DNA from: Lentisphaeria bacterium UBA1784
GTDB taxonomy: Bacteria > Verrucomicrobiota > Lentisphaeria > Victivallales > Victivallaceae
Length of the DNA stretch: 5,066 nucleotides
NCBI GenBank assembly: GCA_002315455.1
Contig: DCGG01000071.1
Location: forward strand, 1-5,066
Reading direction: 5' to 3'
Below the pieces are notes generated by a model. The model had not been told where the DNA came from. It was given only the letters and a program-made list of their open reading frames with translations, and made no database searches. Shown piece after piece: positions 1 through 5,066 of the stretch (its first letter is position 1; every line of letters begins with the position of its first letter). The position numbers were made by a program, and so were the translations under genes.

Positions 1-20
1 TCATAAACCGTCGAAGAGGC

Positions 21-61
21 AAAAAGAAACGGGAACCGGTATTGTGTACTGCAGATTCCCG
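21..61 (-). terminator. Rho-independent terminator of tRNA-Val
   Basis: About 12 bases after the tRNA CCA, the minus strand has an 8-pair stem CGGGAATC/GGTTCCCG (one T-G wobble). Its loop contains a further GTA/TAC pairing, and the stem is followed directly by TTTCTTTTT (21-29). Confidence 0.75.
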
Positions 62-73
62 CATAAAATTCAA

Positions 74-150
74 TGGTGGGCGTAACAGAACTCGAATCTG
101 TGACCTCTGCCGTGTGAAAGCAGCGCTCTAACCAACTGAGCTATACGCCC
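74..150 (-). tRNA. tRNA-Val, anticodon CAC
   Basis: The minus strand folds as a full cloverleaf of 74 nt (77..150) with CCA encoded at 74-76. The acceptor arms GGGCGTA and TACGCCC pair fully; the D arm is GCTC/GAGC, the anticodon arm CTGCT/GGCAG (one G-T closing pair) with loop TTCACAC, and the T arm ACAGA/TCTGT with loop TTCGAGT. The anticodon at loop positions 34-36 is CAC, which reads the valine codon GUG; the discriminator base is A, as expected for tRNA-Val. It has its own promoter and terminator and so is a separate unit behind dnaX. Confidence 0.97.
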
Positions 151-167
151 TCAAATGATTGTTGCTA

Positions 168-196
168 AATATATCGCCGGCATGACGTTTTTGCAA
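168..196 (-). promoter_or_regulatory. sigma70-type promoter of tRNA-Val
   Basis: On the minus strand a -35 box TTGCAA (191-196) and a -10 box TATATT (168-173) are separated by exactly 17 bp. The -10 box ends 17 bases before the tRNA 5' end, giving a predicted precursor leader of about 10 nt. It lies just beyond the putative dnaX terminator, so the tRNA need not depend on dnaX transcription. Confidence 0.7.
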
Positions 197-208
197 GCGC
201 GTCCCGGC

Positions 209-233
209 AAAAAAACGAAAAATCTTTTCTTCG
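209..233 (-). terminator. Putative terminator of the rph-dnaX transcript
   Basis: On the minus strand, 49 bases after the dnaX stop, CGAAGAA pairs with TTTTTCG (7 pairs including one G-T, loop AAGA) and is followed at once by seven T residues (209-215). The stem is A/T-rich, so the hairpin is weaker than usual, but position and T tract fit an intrinsic terminator separating dnaX from the tRNA promoter. Confidence 0.55.
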
Positions 234-282
234 CGGTCCGTGGATGAACGTCTGCAGTTCTGCCGTCTGCCGTGCGGCGGTT

Positions 283-2085
283 TCAGCGGTGGATGTCCAC
301 CACGTGGCCGCCGAAAAGATCAAGCACCTGACGGATGTAAGGCTCGTTTTCCGCCTTGCGGAGGGCGCCGGGATCGCTGTTGGCGATGCTTTTGCGGCCC
401 GCTGCGGCTTCCGCCGGCGCGTAAGAATCCTCCGGGATCTCCTCCGGTTCTAACGTAACTGTCTTTGTTACAGATGGTTCTGCCTGATCAATCGCCGGAT
501 CTGTAGCCGGATCATCGTCCATGATGACTTCGGTTTCTGCTTCCTCTGCCAACTCCGAGACGGATGGCGGAAGCGGTTCGGTTTGCACTTCCCGTTTCTG
601 AACAATGGCCGGTTCCGTTGGCGCAGGAGGCTCTTCTACCGGGGAGGTTTCCGGTTCTGCCGCTGATTCCGGGATGGGGTCTTCCCCAGACGACGAAGGG
701 GACTCGTTGATTACCTCCGGCGCGGCCTCCTCTTTCGTTGCGGAAGGCGCAGAAAACGGTTTCTGCACTGCGGGAACGGTGGTCGCGGATGCCTCGGTCA
801 ACGGGGCGTCAGGGCTTTTTTTTTCCGGGGCAGGGAGGGTGGCCGGTGCGGTTCCTCCCTGCACGATCTGGAGGATCACCGGGGGGGCCGACTCCGCCGG
901 TTTCGCACTCTCCAGAAACTTCAATTCTCCGGCGGTCCGCAGTTCCATGAGGCGTTTCAGCACAGCATCCAGCCGGATCGCATGGGCTTCCCGCATGGCT
1001 TTCAGGACGAGGGTCTCCAGGTACACCTGTTTGTTCAGTGCGTCGTGGAGGATGCGCCCAGCCGGAGCGACGATCTCAAGCAGGATCTGAATGGCTTCCG
1101 GAGTTGCCAGACGGCTGAACTCCCGATAGCGGGCCACCGCTTCAGCACCCTCGTCCAGGAGATCGGTGGGGTCCGCGATCAACGTGCAGAGTTGAACGCC
1201 CCGCAACGCGGCCAGCAGATCATCAAAAAGAGTCTCGAGGTTTTTCCCTTTCTTCGCCAGCATTCCGATGACGGAGACGGCTTCGCCGGGGGCGTTGCGG
1301 AGCATGGCGGCCAGCAGCCGTTCCAAGTCCGCCCGGTCGGTCAGCCCGAAGAGAGAAAGGACCTGCGCGCCGGTGATGGCTTCGCCGCTGTCCCCCGAGA
1401 AGAAGGCCAGCATCTGGTCCAGCAGGGACTGGGCATCCCGCATCCCGCCTTCGGCGGCGCGGGCGATGGCCTCCACCGCTTCGGCGTCGATGGGGACCTT
1501 TTCCGTATCGGCGATCAGTTTCAGCCGCTGGGCGATGAGGCTGGTCGGGATGGGCAGAAGGTCGAACCTCTGGCACCGGGAGAGGATCGTAGGCAGGACC
1601 TTGTGGACTTCCGTGGTGGCGAAGATGAACTTCACGTGCGCAGGGGGCTCCTCCACGGTTTTCAGCAGCACGTTCCACGCGGAGGCCGAGAGCATGTGGA
1701 TCTCGTCAATGATGTAGACCTTGTACTTGCCGCCCACGGGGGCAGTCAGCACGTCCTCGGTCAGTTCCCGCATATCCTCGATGGAATTGCGGCTGGCGGC
1801 GTCGACTTCGATCACGTCCAGACTGCGTTCTTCAGCAATGGCGCGGCAGCTTTCGCACTGACAGCAGGGTTCTCCCTCGTGCGGATCCAGGCAGTTGAGG
1901 GCCTTGGCGAAGATCCGGGCGAGGGTGGTTTTGCCCACGCCCCGGGGGCCCACAAAGAGGTAGGCGTGCCCGATTCGGCCGGTGGAAATGGCGTTGCGGA
2001 GGGTGCGGACAACGTGTTGCTGTCCGACGACGTCCTCGAATTTCCTCGGGCGCCACTTCCTGGCGATGACCTGATATTCGCTCAT
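283..2085 (-). CDS. dnaX: DNA polymerase III subunit gamma/tau (DnaX)
   Basis: Clamp-loader ATPase of the replicative polymerase: it loads the beta sliding clamp and, as tau, links polymerase cores to the helicase. The 600-residue product has the AAA+ Walker A motif GPRGVGKT at 46-53, four zinc-module cysteines at 65, 74, 77 and 80, Walker B IIDEIH at 125-130, sensor 1 FATTE at 155-159, the SRC arginine-finger motif at 169-171 and sensor 2 GGMRDAQ at 213-219. Residues up to about 390 form the conserved core. From about 395 to 560 there is a low-complexity, acidic Pro/Glu/Ala linker, then a short conserved-looking end (EPYIRQVLDLFGGHVVDIHR). The E. coli-type large tau C-terminal domains are not evident. 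The ATG has an AGGACGGAG-type ribosome site with a somewhat long 11-base spacer from GGAG, and lies 38 bases after rph, so co-transcription is likely. An A9 tract at codons 421-424 probably yields a shorter gamma form (separate entry). Confidence 0.97.
   Translation of the reverse strand: MSEYQVIARKWRPRKFEDVVGQQHVVRTLRNAISTGRIGHAYLFVGPRGVGKTTLARIFAKALNCLDPHEGEPCCQCESCRAIAEERSLDVIEVDAASRNSIEDMRELTEDVLTAPVGGKYKVYIIDEIHMLSASAWNVLLKTVEEPPAHVKFIFATTEVHKVLPTILSRCQRFDLLPIPTSLIAQRLKLIADTEKVPIDAEAVEAIARAAEGGMRDAQSLLDQMLAFFSGDSGEAITGAQVLSLFGLTDRADLERLLAAMLRNAPGEAVSVIGMLAKKGKNLETLFDDLLAALRGVQLCTLIADPTDLLDEGAEAVARYREFSRLATPEAIQILLEIVAPAGRILHDALNKQVYLETLVLKAMREAHAIRLDAVLKRLMELRTAGELKFLESAKPAESAPPVILQIVQGGTAPATLPAPEKKSPDAPLTEASATTVPAVQKPFSAPSATKEEAAPEVINESPSSSGEDPIPESAAEPETSPVEEPPAPTEPAIVQKREVQTEPLPPSVSELAEEAETEVIMDDDPATDPAIDQAEPSVTKTVTLEPEEIPEDSYAPAEAAAGRKSIANSDPGALRKAENEPYIRQVLDLFGGHVVDIHR
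816..862 (-). other. Probable dnaX slippage/frameshift site: hairpin plus A9 tract producing gamma
   Basis: In the dnaX sense strand, codons 421-424 read GAA AAA AAA AGC, giving nine consecutive A residues (816-824) that include an in-frame A AAA AAA slippery heptamer. Five bases upstream ends a perfect 9-bp inverted repeat, GCAGGGAGG (854-862) and CCTCCCTGC (830-838), with a 15-nt loop. Adding one A, or a -1 ribosomal shift, gives Lys-Pro then TGA (809-811), a 425-residue protein. Removing one A gives Ala-Leu-Thr-Pro-Arg then TGA (798-800), 428 residues. Both lengths are close to the 431-residue E. coli gamma and keep the whole ATPase core. The A9 tract resembles the Thermus dnaX transcriptional-slippage site; E. 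coli instead uses A AAA AAG with an upstream Shine-Dalgarno and a downstream stem. I see no correctly spaced Shine-Dalgarno and no strong downstream stem here, so slippage by RNA polymerase is favoured. Production of gamma is inferred. Confidence 0.7.
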
Positions 2086-2123
2086 GGACCAGTCTGCTCC
2101 GTCCTGTTTTGCTTCGAGGGGAC

Positions 2124-2849
2124 TTACTTTGCCCGCAGCAGGGCTTCGCGCTGCATCTGGAAGATGCGTTTGATGCCGAATTCCGCGAAGTTCAGCAGTT
2201 CATTGAGGCGGTTGCGGTCGAAGGGCGCCTTCTCCGCGGTCCCCTGGATCTCGATGATCTTGCCGGATTCGGACATGACGACGTTCATATCCACTTCGGC
2301 ATTAGAATCCTCCTCATAGCAGAGGTCGAGGACGGTCGCTCCATCCACGATACCGACGCTGATGGCTGCGACCAGTTCCCGGAAGGGCGAGGGGGCTCCT
2401 GCCGCGGCGCTCCGGCGGAACGCAAGGGCGGAAGCCAGAGAGGCTGCCGTGATGGAGGCGCAGCGGGTACCGCCGTCGGCGTTGATGACGTCGCAGTCCA
2501 GGAAAAGGGTGCGCTCGCCCATCTGGGTCAAGTCGGCTCCCATGCGCAGAGAACGACCGATGAGCCGCTGGATCTCCACTGTACGTCCGCCCTGTTTCCC
2601 GGAGACGGCTTCCCGCTTGGTGCGTTCCCCGGTAGCGGCAGGGAGCATGCCGTATTCGCAGGTGATCCAGCCGCCGGGGCGCTGCTGGGTCTTCATCCAG
2701 CCGGGGACGTTGTTGACGAAGGTGGCGGCGGTGAGGACCTTGGTCTTGCCGCAGTCGATCAGCACTGAAGCCGTCGGGTGCGTCAGAAAGTCGGGGGTGA
2801 AGGTGATCGGCCGGAGCTCGTCGGGTCTGCGTCCATCAATTCTCGGCAT
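2124..2849 (-). CDS. rph: Ribonuclease PH
   Basis: Phosphorolytic 3'-5' exoribonuclease that trims the 3' ends of tRNA precursors, releasing nucleoside diphosphates; the family forms a hexameric ring. The 241-residue product matches the family over its full length (about 238 residues in E. coli). Visible signatures are WITCEYGMLP (61-70), GKQGGRT (84-90, including the phosphate-binding Arg89), DGGTR (125-129), the catalytic-site segment EDSNAEVDMNVVM with Asp181 and Asp187, and IQGTAE (201-206). The ATG is preceded by GAGGT five bases upstream. It lies 38 bases before dnaX in the same direction. I could not find a convincing promoter in the 140 bases upstream, so it may have a weak promoter or be reached by readthrough past the SRP RNA. 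Confidence 0.97.
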   Translation of the reverse strand: MPRIDGRRPDELRPITFTPDFLTHPTASVLIDCGKTKVLTAATFVNNVPGWMKTQQRPGGWITCEYGMLPAATGERTKREAVSGKQGGRTVEIQRLIGRSLRMGADLTQMGERTLFLDCDVINADGGTRCASITAASLASALAFRRSAAAGAPSPFRELVAAISVGIVDGATVLDLCYEEDSNAEVDMNVVMSESGKIIEIQGTAEKAPFDRNRLNELLNFAEFGIKRIFQMQREALLRAK

Positions 2850-2903
2850 TTTTTACCTCGCAATCAGTATTTACGTTATTTCGGTTGAAAGTTTCCGTAC
2901 CAT

Positions 2904-2988
2904 GGTTCTGCCGGTCTCCCCGTTTTTCCGTCCGTGGGGCCTCTGTGGCTTCGCGGCTTCATGTCCGGAGGGCATCTTTTGCAGAACC
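2904..2988 (-). repeat. 8-bp inverted repeat enclosing the leader region of rph
   Basis: The non-coding stretch between the SRP RNA T tract and rph contains GGTTCTGC (2981-2988, minus strand) and its exact complement GCAGAACC (2904-2911). Between them are smaller pairings such as CCCC/GGGG and GCC/GGC. It could be the base of a folded 5' leader of rph mRNA. An 8-bp repeat in about 150 bases can arise by chance, and no known riboswitch or RNA family was recognised. Confidence 0.3.
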
Positions 2989-2991
2989 CTC

Positions 2992-3010
2992 AAAAAAACG
3001 CCGGAGCAGA
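2992..3010 (-). terminator. Terminator of SRP RNA, probably also of accD
   Basis: The 3' strand of the outer SRP RNA helix (3000-3010) is followed after one G by seven T residues (2992-2998). The rod-like RNA itself supplies the hairpin, so transcription coming from accD would also be expected to stop here. Confidence 0.65.
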
Positions 3011-3102
3011 TTGCCCGTGGCCTGTCAAAAAAAGCGTAGGGCTGCTTGGTTCCCCACCTGACCCGGTTGGCATTTTTGACAACGCACGAGGTCCACCCCG
3101 GC
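2997..3102 (-). ncRNA. ffs: Signal recognition particle RNA, small bacterial (4.5S) type
   Basis: RNA scaffold of the bacterial signal recognition particle; it binds Ffh and directs nascent membrane proteins to FtsY. At 3040-3062 (minus strand) is the diagnostic domain IV core: GTCAGGT, then GG-GGAA-CC, then AAGCAGCC, i.e. the GGAA tetraloop and the two conserved internal-loop strands. The flanks fold back along the whole length: TGTCAAAAA (3073-3081) with TTTTTGACA (3023-3031), CTCGTG (3085-3090) with CACGGG (3014-3019), and GCCGGGGTGGA (3092-3102) with TCTGCTCCGGC (3000-3010), with small internal loops between. About 105 nt, matching the 114-nt E. coli molecule in size and lacking an Alu domain. 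The bases closing the tetraloop are GG/CC, whereas E. coli has CC/GG; pairing is kept. Exact ends are estimated from the fold. It begins only 17 bases after the accD stop codon. Confidence 0.93.
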
Positions 3103-3112
3103 GAAGCGTTTC

Positions 3113-3141
3113 ATTACACTTAAGATAATTTAGCCTGTTTC
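3113..3141 (-). promoter_or_regulatory. Candidate promoter of the SRP RNA gene
   Basis: On the minus strand a -10-like TGTAAT (3113-3118, five of six consensus bases) lies 17 bp after a weak -35-like GAAACA (3136-3141) inside the 3' end of accD. The predicted start, about 3105-3107, falls within a few bases of the folded 5' end of the RNA. The -35 match is poor, so processing from an accD transcript remains possible. Confidence 0.4.
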
Positions 3142-3986
3142 TGAAAAAATGCAAGCAGTTGAGACAATTCTTTCCGCAGATTTTTTCGATCCACCACTCG
3201 ATCGACGAGTCCCTTCTCCAGGAGGAACTCCGCTGTTTGGAATCCGGGAGGCAACTTGGCATTGGTAGTCTCCTGAATGACCCGGGGGCCGGCGAAGCCG
3301 ATCATGGCCCGGGGTTCGGAGAGGATCACGTCTCCCAGCGAAGCGAAGCTGGCAGTGACGCCGCCATAGGTAGGATTGGTCAGGATCGCGATGTAGGGCA
3401 ACCCGGCTTCGGAATGGCGCTCCAGCGCGCCGCTGGTCTTGGCCATCTGCATCAGGCTCAGGATCCCCTCCTGCATCCGGGCGCCGCCGCTGGCGGTGAC
3501 GATGACCACCGGTTTCCGGGCGGCGGTGGCGGCTTCCACGAGGCGGGTGATCTTCTCACCCACCGCAGCTCCCATGGAGGCGCCCATGAAGCGGAAGTCC
3601 ATGACACCGAGGAAGTAATGTGTCCCGTCAAGTGCGGTTTCCCCGCAGATCACGGCTTCGGAAATGCCGGCTTTTTTCTCGTTTTCCTGCAGACGCGCAG
3701 TGTATGGTTTGGAATCCACGAAGTTCAGCACGTCTTTGGAGGCGATCTGCGCGTCCATCTCCTGAAAGGCGCCATCGTCGGAGAGCAGTTTGATCCGCTC
3801 CCGGGCGGCCATGGCGAAGTGGTGTCCGCAGACGCAGACCAGCAGATTGTCGTCGAGATAATCGGAATAGAGGGTCTTGCCGCAGCAGGGACACTTGACC
3901 CACGCACCGTCGGGAATCACCACGTGGCGGTTTTTCCCGACGGCAGGGAGGATCGTGGAATATTTCCCGGTACTGAACAACGACAT
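3120..3986 (-). CDS. accD: Acetyl-CoA carboxylase carboxyltransferase subunit beta
   Basis: Beta subunit of the carboxyltransferase of acetyl-CoA carboxylase, which moves the carboxyl group from biotin carboxyl carrier protein to acetyl-CoA to make malonyl-CoA for fatty acid synthesis; it works with AccA, which is not in this window. The start is placed at the ATG at 3986 (MSLFSTGKYS, 288 residues) because GGAGG lies five bases before it; an upstream in-frame ATG at 4040 would add 18 Arg/Cys-rich residues without family character. The N-terminal zinc ribbon uses Cys32, Cys35, Cys51 and Cys53. The crotonase-fold core shows TASGGARMQEG (164-174), TNPTYGGVTASFA (203-215) and GFAGPRVI (230-237). 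The second zinc knuckle is C-x-C where E. coli has C-x-x-C. It has its own promoter and a leader of about 100 nt. Confidence 0.97.
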   Translation of the reverse strand: MSLFSTGKYSTILPAVGKNRHVVIPDGAWVKCPCCGKTLYSDYLDDNLLVCVCGHHFAMAARERIKLLSDDGAFQEMDAQIASKDVLNFVDSKPYTARLQENEKKAGISEAVICGETALDGTHYFLGVMDFRFMGASMGAAVGEKITRLVEAATAARKPVVIVTASGGARMQEGILSLMQMAKTSGALERHSEAGLPYIAILTNPTYGGVTASFASLGDVILSEPRAMIGFAGPRVIQETTNAKLPPGFQTAEFLLEKGLVDRVVDRKNLRKELSQLLAFFQKQAKLS

Positions 3987-3991
3987 GAACG

Positions 3992-3996
3992 CCTCC
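3992..3996 (-). promoter_or_regulatory. Ribosome binding site fixing the accD start
   Basis: GGAGG on the minus strand, five bases before the ATG at 3986. It supports this start over the in-frame ATG at 4040. A small hairpin, CCGGC/GCCGG with a 9-nt loop (4008-4026), lies just upstream in the leader but does not cover the site. Confidence 0.8.
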
Positions 3997-4092
3997 GATG
4001 GACGGCTCCGGCAGGATCGCCGCCGGCACCTTCGATACAAGTTACAGGGACCTGCCGCAAACGGTTTCTCAATGGGGCAGATACATTAGTAT

Positions 4093-4121
4093 AATATAGC
4101 GCCGAATGCTGTTTTTTTCAA
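4093..4121 (-). promoter_or_regulatory. Sigma70-type promoter of accD
   Basis: On the minus strand a -35 box TTGAAA (4116-4121) and a -10 box TATATT (4093-4098) are separated by exactly 17 bp, each differing from consensus at one base. Transcription would start near 4086 and give a leader of about 100 nt before the accD ATG. The -35 box sits in a seven-A tract directly downstream of the hydrolase gene. Confidence 0.75.
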
Positions 4122-4145
4122 CCTTCCGGCAAGGGAAAAAACGAT

Positions 4146-4694
4146 TCAGCGCACCAGCGCGGAGATCACCTTGAAATGGGGGTTCTTCGCATCCTCCATC
4201 AGCAGAAAGAGGATCGCCTCCGCGCTCATGACCACGGCGCCCATCTGCCGCATCTGTTCAAGAGCGAGAGCGGCATCCGAAGCCTTGCGGCTGGCCACCG
4301 CATCTGCGGCCACCAGCACCTGATATCCCTGTGTCAAGGCATGACAGACGCTCTGAAAGAGGCAGACGTGGGCTTCGATTCCGGCGAAGATCAGCGTGCT
4401 GCGCCGCCGGCTCTGCAGCGCGGTGACGAAGGCCGGTTCACGGAACACGGAAAAACCGGTCTTGGCGGCGAAACAGGTTCCTTCCGGCAGTTCGGAAGCA
4501 AGTTCCGGAACGGTGGGACCAAGTCCCTTGGGATACTGTTCCGTCACCAGCGCGGGGATGCCCAGTTCCCGGGTGCCCCGCAGAAGCATGGTGAGACGTT
4601 CCGCGGCTTTGGCTCCGTCGGTCATGGCAGGCAGAAGTTTCTGCTGCATGTCGATCATCACCAGCGCGGTTTCTGCAAGTACAATGGGTTTCAT
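4146..4694 (-). CDS. Isochorismatase-family hydrolase, ISOC1/ISOC2-like
   Basis: Cytosolic-looking 182-residue cysteine hydrolase of the isochorismatase superfamily. The likely catalytic triad is Asp15 (in VMIDMQQ), Lys78 (in FAAKTGFSVF) and Cys111 (in GIEAHVCLFQS). The stretch TEQYPKGLGPTVPEL (51-65) and the ending with SAEAILFLL and NPHFK are typical of the ISOC1/ISOC2 (isochorismatase domain-containing) branch rather than of true isochorismatases or nicotinamidases. The substrate is not known for this branch and cannot be read from the sequence; no siderophore or NAD genes are nearby. The start at 4694 is chosen because AAAGGA lies nine bases before it; a TTG at 4712 in the same frame would place that site inside the gene. 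It follows the unrecognised upstream gene after 50 bases and may be co-transcribed with it. Confidence 0.92.
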   Translation of the reverse strand: MKPIVLAETALVMIDMQQKLLPAMTDGAKAAERLTMLLRGTRELGIPALVTEQYPKGLGPTVPELASELPEGTCFAAKTGFSVFREPAFVTALQSRRRSTLIFAGIEAHVCLFQSVCHALTQGYQVLVAADAVASRKASDAALALEQMRQMGAVVMSAEAILFLLMEDAKNPHFKVISALVR

Positions 4695-4703
4695 CGTCGA
4701 AAG

Positions 4704-4709
4704 TCCTTT
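4704..4709 (-). promoter_or_regulatory. Ribosome binding site fixing the hydrolase start
   Basis: AAAGGA on the minus strand, nine bases before the ATG at 4694. It argues against the in-frame TTG at 4712. The AAGG part could pair with the nearby CCTT in a very small hairpin, too weak to call regulatory. Confidence 0.65.
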
Positions 4710-4744
4710 CAAAGGGAGTTGAAGATCACGGAAGCGGAGAGGCG

Positions 4745-5066
4745 CTATGAGCCGGTGGAGACACCGGAGAGGGCGATGGGCAGCGTACAGGCATCCCAGC
4801 CCAGTTTCAGCGGCGCCAGAAGTCCCTGGCCGATGTTGTTGACGCCGTTGTCGAACAGCCCGAAGGGGATTCCGAGGGTCGTTTGAAAGAGTCCCACCGG
4901 AAGCCGGAAAATATCCACGATGTCGTATCCGATCTTGAACATGTGGATGCCGCCGCAGTTGAGCCCCCGCATGATGTAGGGCAACGCGATGGAGGCGGCC
5001 TTCAGCGCAAGGGGTGCGAAGAGCGCCATGGTCACCGGTTCGAAGGCCGCCTCCATCGCGTTGCCC
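4745..5066 (-). CDS. Protein of unknown function, 5' end outside the window
   Basis: I do not recognise this family. The reading frame is open to the right edge. The first visible ATG (5056) has no ribosome site in the ten bases available (GGGCAACGCG) and the frame continues upstream (Gly-Asn-Ala), so the gene probably starts outside and about 107 C-terminal residues are seen. The visible part is hydrophobic and glycine-rich. A segment from about residue 8 to 30 after that Met (TMALFAPLALKAASIALPYI) could be membrane-associated. Farther on there are two similar motifs ten residues apart, LPVGLFQ and IPFGLFD, followed by GVNNIGQGLLAPLKLGW. It ends in TAG 50 bases before the hydrolase and could share its transcript. 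A small membrane or envelope protein is a guess only. Confidence 0.65.
   Translation of the reverse strand, partial: GNAMEAAFEPVTMALFAPLALKAASIALPYIMRGLNCGGIHMFKIGYDIVDIFRLPVGLFQTTLGIPFGLFDNGVNNIGQGLLAPLKLGWDACTLPIALSGVSTGS

Noticed and set aside
982..2319. A 445-codon open frame on the plus strand opposite dnaX and the end of rph
   Set aside because: It lies antisense to two clearly conserved genes, crosses their boundary, and its translation is Gly/Asp/His/Gln-rich without any family motif, as expected from the complement of GC-rich coding DNA.
2860..2900. A/T-rich patch upstream of rph as a promoter
   Set aside because: TAAATA-like boxes are present, but no -35 box of more than half consensus was found at a 16-18 bp spacing.
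3027..3033. Seven-T tract taken as a terminator after accD
   Set aside because: These T residues pair with the A run at 3073-3077 as part of the SRP RNA rod; the terminating T tract is the one at 2992-2998.
2109..3039. Plus-strand open frames opposite rph and the SRP RNA
   Set aside because: They overlap rph in antisense and one runs into the SRP RNA gene; no recognisable protein motifs.
2990..3262. A 90-codon minus-strand frame overlapping the accD 3' end and the SRP RNA
   Set aside because: It is out of frame with accD and runs through the structured SRP RNA; the translation has no family character.
4040..4040. Upstream accD start adding 18 residues
   Set aside because: The added residues are Arg/Cys-rich and unlike AccD, while the ATG at 3986 has a well-placed GGAGG.
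3159..4094. A 311-codon open frame on the plus strand opposite accD
   Set aside because: Fully antisense to accD, with low-complexity Gly/His/Asp-rich translation and no credible family.
4136..4160. GCGC-TGGT-GCGC hairpin at the end of the hydrolase gene followed by six T residues
   Set aside because: The stem is only 4 bp and lies seven bases away from the T tract, so it is a poor intrinsic terminator; it may at most be weak.

Overview
All recognisable genes in this window lie on the minus strand, so the transcription order runs from high to low coordinates: unrecognised protein (cut by the right edge), ISOC-type isochorismatase-family hydrolase, accD, signal recognition particle RNA, rph, dnaX, tRNA-Val(CAC). 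It is a bacterial housekeeping segment of fairly high GC content, with no mobile elements, CRISPR arrays or signs of recent transfer. The wording of the DnaX start (IARKWRP, GQQHVVRTLRNAI) and its short C-terminal LFGG module made me think of the Planctomycetota/Verrucomicrobiota/Lentisphaerota group, but that placement is a low-confidence impression.

Right part (about 4146-5066): a hydrophobic, glycine-rich protein of unknown function whose 5' end is missing, followed after about 50 bases by a complete hydrolase of the isochorismatase superfamily. A strong sigma70-like promoter (TTGAAA, 17 bp, TATATT) then starts a new transcript with a leader of about 100 nt before accD, the carboxyltransferase beta subunit of acetyl-CoA carboxylase. 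AccD starts at 3986 on a good ribosome binding site; its zinc ribbon has an unusual C-x-C second knuckle.

Middle (2992-3119): the short gap downstream of accD is not empty. It encodes a small bacterial SRP RNA (4.5S type, ffs) recognisable by the domain IV core (GTCAGGT, GGAA tetraloop, AAGCAGCC) and by a long foldback helix ending in a seven-T tract. The same hairpin and T tract probably also end accD transcription.

Left part (1-2849): rph (RNase PH) and dnaX (DNA polymerase III tau/gamma) lie 38 bases apart and are probably co-transcribed. The most interesting feature is inside dnaX: a run of nine A residues in the mRNA, preceded by a perfect 9-bp RNA hairpin, at codons 421-424. Gain or loss of a single A leads to a stop within a few codons and gives a gamma-sized protein of 425 or 428 residues, while the unshifted frame gives a 600-residue tau. 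This resembles the A9 transcriptional-slippage site of Thermus dnaX. After dnaX come an A/T-rich terminator, a strong promoter, tRNA-Val with encoded CCA, and its own terminator.
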